The position numbers and the translations under genes were made by a program. Below, one piece after another: positions 60,545 to 64,000 of a stretch of 64,000 bases of DNA. Every line of letters begins with the position of its first letter. Positions within the stretch are counted from its first letter, which is position 1. The notes under the pieces were generated by a model. The model ran no database searches, was not told the DNA's origin, and saw nothing but the letters and a program-made list of their open reading frames with translations. Origin of the DNA: Clostridiales bacterium UBA6114 (lineage in GTDB: Bacteria; Bacillota; Clostridia; Oscillospirales; Butyricicoccaceae); contig DIWE01000036.1 of the NCBI GenBank assembly GCA_002423435.1, forward strand, positions 1,073 to 65,072, given 5' to 3'.

Positions 60545-61465
60545 TTATAATGTACTCAGTTCCCATTCGATGGTATTCGACAATGCATGGTCAATGGAAG
60601 TGATTTCTTCGTATCCCAATGACTTTCTGATTTTATCGGTATTCAGAACAAAATGCTGTTTTGTATTCATGCCGGGGATCTCTTTATCTACAGTGATGAT
60701 TTCCCCCGACCAGTTTAGCTTTCTTGCCAGAAGCTCCAACCATTCACGTTCTGCAAGCACCCATTTGTCAGCCAAGTTATATACTTCACCGGCTTGGCCC
60801 TGTGCTACAGCCAAGGCAATACCGTGGGCGACATTTTCCACATAGCATTTGCTTGCGCAGAAATCGGCCATGTCCTTTGCTATCTCTATTGATTTCTTTC
60901 CCGACGCCATTTTCTGAATGGGATCTGCAAACCGCCGGTTCGGGTCGTTTGCTCCGTAGACCATTCCAAGCCGGAGGATAACGGGATCGAGCAGGGGGCT
61001 TTGCAGAGCCGCGCGTTCCACCGGAATTTTGTCGTAATCATGGGCAATATCGATATCCAGCTTGCCGCGATATGGATACAGCACATCCCGCAGCGGCGAT
61101 TGCTCCGTGAAAGGCACGGGTACAGGGGGTTCGGCGGAAAGCTCCGTTAATACCGCATAGCCCTTATAAACATCGCCGCTGGATATGATGATGGTTTTCA
61201 TGACGTGGCCGTCGAGAGCCTTTTCCAATGCGGCGATATGGCTCTGAAAATAGGCGACCATATGAATAATCACATCCGGCCTTGCTTTCCTGAGAGCCCT
61301 TTTTAAATCCTCGACATTTCCGCAGTCGCCATGAATATGCGTATACTCGTCAAGGTCAGATCCCGGAGAGCGGTGAAATAATGTAACCGTATGTCCGGCT
61401 TCCAGCAATTTTCTGGCTGTAGCAGGCCCGATAAAATTTGTGCCGCCAATGATGAATACATTCAT
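60545..61465 (-). CDS. NAD-dependent epimerase/dehydratase (extended SDR)
   Basis: A 306-aa Rossmann protein. The dinucleotide motif GGTNFIGPATARKLLEAGH lies at residues 7-25, and SSGDVYKGY in the middle supplies Ser. The usual Tyr-x3-Lys is not obvious; DYDKIPVERAAL stands nearby. It resembles isoflavone-reductase/CSP41-like atypical SDRs. The substrate is unknown. The ATG at 61465 has AAGGAG 9 nt upstream. It ends 27 bp before the start of the PstS-like gene, so they may share a transcript. No sugar pathway genes are adjacent. Confidence 0.82.
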   Translation of the reverse strand: MNVFIIGGTNFIGPATARKLLEAGHTVTLFHRSPGSDLDEYTHIHGDCGNVEDLKRALRKARPDVIIHMVAYFQSHIAALEKALDGHVMKTIIISSGDVYKGYAVLTELSAEPPVPVPFTEQSPLRDVLYPYRGKLDIDIAHDYDKIPVERAALQSPLLDPVILRLGMVYGANDPNRRFADPIQKMASGKKSIEIAKDMADFCASKCYVENVAHGIALAVAQGQAGEVYNLADKWVLAEREWLELLARKLNWSGEIITVDKEIPGMNTKQHFVLNTDKIRKSLGYEEITSIDHALSNTIEWELSTL

Positions 61466-61486
61466 GCCCATAAACTCCTTAAAACA

Positions 61487-61746
61487 GCCTTCGAACGCTC
61501 CTGCGGCCTCGAAAACGCTGCGTTTCAAGTCAAGTACCTGTAATATATACCATAATTTGACGTATGAGCCTGCAAATATGTTTCATATAGGAATTCTTAT
61601 GGATATAGGGCGTAGGATCCATTGCTCACTTTCCGCCGCATCACCCCCTGGACTTGATGACATTAAACCAAAAAATCAATAGTATTGTGTAAAAATGGCT
61701 TTCGAAGCGCCGCCTGCGACCTCGAAAGCTCTTCATTTCAAGTTGA
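61487..61746. repeat. Pair of diverged direct repeats in an intergenic gap
   Basis: The segments 61487-61534 and 61697-61746 align over about 48 bases with shared blocks (TTCGAA, CCTGCG, CCTCGAAA, TTTCAAGT). The 485-bp gap 61466-61950 holds no credible gene besides them. Confidence 0.4.
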
Positions 61747-61907
61747 GTTTCATAAAATCGACTGCACATCCTGCCTGTTCCGCACGGTTTGTGGGGCGGC
61801 AGCAGTTGAGCAATCTCTCAAAAAGCAAGCCGCTAAAATGTCTGATTCTCCGCTGCGCAATTAAATAACGGGAATAAAATCGGAACAATTACAGCAGAAG
61901 ATTGGCC

Positions 61908-61950
61908 GAAAAATAAAAAAATCCCGCCAAATGATAGCATTTGACGGGAT
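61908..61950 (-). terminator. Intrinsic terminator of tRNA-Ala
   Basis: ATCCCGCCAAATG (61921-61933), loop, CATTTGACGGGAT (61938-61950), one mismatch; on the minus strand it runs into TTTTTTATTTTTC. Confidence 0.85.
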
Positions 61951-62026
61951 TGGTGGAGATGGAGGGATTCGAACCCTTGACCTTACGGATGCGAACCGTA
62001 CGCTCTCCCAACTGAGCTACACCCCC
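61951..62026 (-). tRNA. tRNA-Ala (CGC)
   Basis: A 76-nt cloverleaf with encoded CCA. The acceptor stem is GGGGGTG/CATCTCC and includes the G3-U70 pair that marks alanine tRNAs. The anticodon loop TTCGCAT on stem TACGG/CCGTA gives CGC. The T stem AAGGG/CCCTC has an A-C mismatch at its outer pair (49-65). Confidence 0.93.
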
Positions 62027-62205
62027 GGGTGTTGTTGCCGCTTTATTTACGGCAATCATTAGTATGCCTTATCAGAGGCGGATTGTCAAGAGTGAGTTTT
62101 TAGGATGCGTGCAAAATATGGGCAGGTTTATTTCGGCTGCACATCCCGGAATCTGCCTTCAATTAAAAAAACGCCTTCTTTTTTTTAGCCTTTTCGGATT
62201 TGATA

Positions 62206-62233
62206 TTGACAAAAATGATTTGTCCGGTATAAT
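62206..62233 (+). promoter_or_regulatory. SigA-type promoter of tRNA-Val
   Basis: TTGACA (62206-62211), 16 nt, TATAAT (62228-62233): both hexamers match the consensus, 33 bp before the tRNA. Confidence 0.85.
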
Positions 62234-62266
62234 AAATGTTGCGTCGGTTAAATACCCGCCACATAT

Positions 62267-62342
62267 GGACGCTTAGCTCAGCTGGTAGAGCATCCGCTTG
62301 ACGTGCGGAGGGTCAGGGGTTCAAGTCCCTTAGCGTCCACCA
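62267..62342 (+). tRNA. tRNA-Val (GAC)
   Basis: A 76-nt cloverleaf with encoded CCA. Acceptor GGACGCT/AGCGTCC, D arm GCTC/GAGC, anticodon stem TCCGC/GCGGA with loop TTGACGT giving anticodon GAC, and T arm AGGGG-TTCAAGT-CCCTT. Confidence 0.95.
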
Positions 62343-62357
62343 TTTAATATTGAAGTA

Positions 62358-62398
62358 AAAAGGACTCGGACCCTTGCGGTTTAAGTCCTTTTGCTTTT
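62358..62398 (+). terminator. Intrinsic terminator after tRNA-Val
   Basis: AAAAGGACT pairs with AGTCCTTTT (62384-62392) around a 17-nt loop, followed by GCTTTT. Confidence 0.7.
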
Positions 62399-62408
62399 AT
62401 TTTCCACG

Positions 62409-62440
62409 CCCGGCTTTATTGAGCCGGGTTTATTTTTTTG
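62409..62440 (+). terminator. Second intrinsic terminator
   Basis: CCCGGCT (62409-62415), 6-nt loop, AGCCGGG (62422-62428), then TTTATTTTTTTG. The gap 62343-62744 otherwise holds the promoter at 62589-62617 and no credible gene. Confidence 0.75.
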
Positions 62441-62588
62441 TCGCCCGGTTTCGGTATGCTTGAGATGCGGCTTTTGGAATGAACCATTTTGAAACAACTA
62501 TTTCTTTAAACTTGTCGGCTTGAAAGGGTTTTATCAAGGGAAAAAATAAAAAGGCTCCATAATGAAACAATTTTGCGTTGGTTTTGTG

Positions 62589-62617
62589 TTGCATAAGAAA
62601 ACCGGGCAGGCTATAAT
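62589..62617 (+). promoter_or_regulatory. SigA-type promoter of the TRAP binding-protein gene
   Basis: TTGCAT (62589-62594), 17 nt, TATAAT (62612-62617), leaving a leader of about 120 nt. Confidence 0.6.
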
Positions 62618-62744
62618 ACACTCATTAAGCTTGTCCGGTTGTATAAAAACTGTACAATTTGCATAAAGCATACTCATTAGTTTTGTTACCATATACAAAC
62701 CAATTTGGCATGGATATTATGAAAAAATTTAGGAGGAGATCGGA

Positions 62745-63827
62745 ATGAATCAAGCTTTCAAAAAGTCACTCGCTATTGTTCTAACACTGATGTTGGTGCT
62801 GCTGACGGCCTGCGGCGGCACCGCTGCGCCGTCCGGCGGCACTGCGACACCGTCCGGCAGCACGGCTCCGGCGCCCGGGGGGGACAACGCAAGCACGGGC
62901 GCGCCCGTAGGGAACGCCGTCGTCATCGCCTGCGGTGGAATCCAGCCTGTGGACGACCCGATCACGCTCGCCATGGAATACTATTCCGACATTGTGGCCG
63001 AGCGCAGCGGCGGGACCATCGATATCCAGGTATATCCGGCAAGCCAGCTGGGCAACGCCACCTCTATGCTTGAGGCGGTATCCATGGGCTCACAGGATAT
63101 GCTGATTGACTCGACATCCTTTATGAGCCAGTACATACCGGACAAGATCATTGAGACCATGTTCTTTATGTTCCGCGACGATGCCCACTACCGCGCGCAT
63201 CTCGCAAGCGACGTCTCAAACGGCTGGGACCAGCAGTTTTTGGAAATGCAGAACACCCGTTGCCTCGCTAAAAACTGGGTCCGTATCCCACGCTCCATCG
63301 TCAGCAAAAAGCCCATTACCACCATCGGCGACATGAAGGGCGTAAAAATGCGCGTACCGGATGTGCTCGGTTACCTTGAGAGCGTATCGGCCATGGGCGC
63401 GAACCCCACCCAGGTGGCTTGGGGAGAAACCTATCTGGCCCTGCAGCAAGGCGTTGTGGACGGTGCGGAAGCTCCTCTGGATCAGGTTTGGACCACGAAG
63501 TTTTATGAAGCGGCACCCTACGTTACCCTTACCGAGCATCAGCGCGACAACGTGGGCGTGTTCATCAATGAAGACAAGTTCCAGTCGCTCAGCCCGGAAC
63601 AGCAGACTATTCTGACCGAGTGCGCCAACGAAGCCGGCGACTGGTATGTCGACAAGATCAACGCCGGACTTGAGGAGAGCGTTGATAATCTGACCAAGGC
63701 GGGCGTCACCTTTATCGAGCCCGAGATCGACGGTTTCCGCAAAGCGGTGGAGGACCGCATTATGAAGCTGGAAGCCGAAGGCAAATGGTCCAAAGGACTG
63801 TACGAAAAAATCCAGGCATTATCGTAA
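62745..63827 (+). CDS. TRAP transporter substrate-binding lipoprotein, DctP family
   Basis: The extracytoplasmic receptor of a tripartite (TRAP) importer for carboxylates or similar organic acids, 360 aa. The signal peptide ends in LLTACGG with the lipid Cys at about 22, then a Gly/Ser/Pro/Thr-rich linker with a PSGGTA-type repeat, then the DctP fold. Visible DctP features are IDIQVYPASQLGNATSMLEA, an Arg in GVKMRVPDVLGYLESVSAMG that usually binds the carboxylate, and QGVVDGAEAPLDQ. AGGAGG lies 8 nt before the ATG. The membrane subunits are probably just past the window edge, since 63828-64000 holds only a GC-rich hairpin (about 63853-63881) and no gene. Confidence 0.92.
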   Translation: MNQAFKKSLAIVLTLMLVLLTACGGTAAPSGGTATPSGSTAPAPGGDNASTGAPVGNAVVIACGGIQPVDDPITLAMEYYSDIVAERSGGTIDIQVYPASQLGNATSMLEAVSMGSQDMLIDSTSFMSQYIPDKIIETMFFMFRDDAHYRAHLASDVSNGWDQQFLEMQNTRCLAKNWVRIPRSIVSKKPITTIGDMKGVKMRVPDVLGYLESVSAMGANPTQVAWGETYLALQQGVVDGAEAPLDQVWTTKFYEAAPYVTLTEHQRDNVGVFINEDKFQSLSPEQQTILTECANEAGDWYVDKINAGLEESVDNLTKAGVTFIEPEIDGFRKAVEDRIMKLEAEGKWSKGLYEKIQALS

Positions 63828-64000
63828 TCAACATCGCCGTATGCCAAAGCTCGGGTCGGCGCGATAATAAGCGCCGGCCCGTCCGTTGGAGCCTTTCGGA
63901 GTGATCCGCCGAGCCGCCTTTATGCAGGCGCCGGCAGCGTTGCCCCCGCGACCTATGCCGGGGCTTTAAGCGGTATCAATGTAAGTTGGGCCGCAAAAAG

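Noticed and set aside
62430..62621. 63-codon minus-strand frame between tRNA-Val and the TRAP gene
   Set aside because: It overlaps a terminator and the promoter of the TRAP gene and has no ribosome site.

Overview
The window comes from a Gram-positive, probably endospore-forming member of the Clostridia (class-level inference; Oscillospirales-like is my best guess). The evidence is a germination protein YpeB, the Firmicutes-type gdpP-rplI-dnaB and tilS-hpt-ftsH blocks, RNase J, an ECF folate S component, CBO0543-type membrane proteins, strong AGGAGG ribosome binding sites with frequent TTG/GTG starts, and SigA-type promoters. The DNA is GC-rich for this class in the housekeeping part and more AT-rich in the accessory part. 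No rRNA, CRISPR, prophage or transposase gene was seen.

Layout. 1-10 kb: partial tRNA-Thr, an XRE regulator with its own promoter/operator, PduL, AsnB, a sugar-nucleotidyltransferase/phosphomannomutase-like fusion, RNase J, and a cheW-mcp pair. 10-20 kb: a TetR regulator, FolT, then the plus-strand run gdpP-rplI-dnaB-tilS-hpt-ftsH, opened by a SigA promoter with a palindrome at the start of its leader. 20-31 kb: a secreted glycosidase-like/amidase fusion, a PLP-vitamer kinase, RarA, GlyA, endonuclease III, a 2-hydroxyacid dehydrogenase, a phosphoesterase and an unassigned three-gene cassette. 31-37.5 kb: an aminotransferase-trpS-(TagO/WecA-like)-wecB-membrane protein operon on the minus strand, and ypeB.

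37.5-49.3 kb is a minus-strand catabolic island. A Dpp/Opp-type peptide ABC transporter (dppD, dppF, dppC, binding protein, dppB) is interleaved with an M19 dipeptidase-like protein, a UroD-family protein, an M24 creatinase-like protein, a cysteine desulfidase-family protein and an RpiR regulator. Both peptidase-like proteins lack canonical metal ligands. A 280-bp element of seven back-to-back perfect hairpins lies in the middle of the island.

49.5-64 kb is accessory: two related DUF6385-like proteins, two CBO0543-type membrane proteins, a phosphodiester-glycosidase-domain protein, a three-gene ABC exporter, a PadR/permease-prefix module with a 132-bp tandem duplication, a small XRE/membrane protein module with twin operators, a PstS-like lipoprotein, an epimerase, tRNA-Ala, tRNA-Val and a TRAP binding protein.

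The strongest candidates for something undescribed are the multi-hairpin element (42238-42517), the peptide island with metal-ligand-deficient hydrolases, the three-gene cassette at 29464-30467, and the 132-bp duplication that carries a translation signal and a microORF in each copy.
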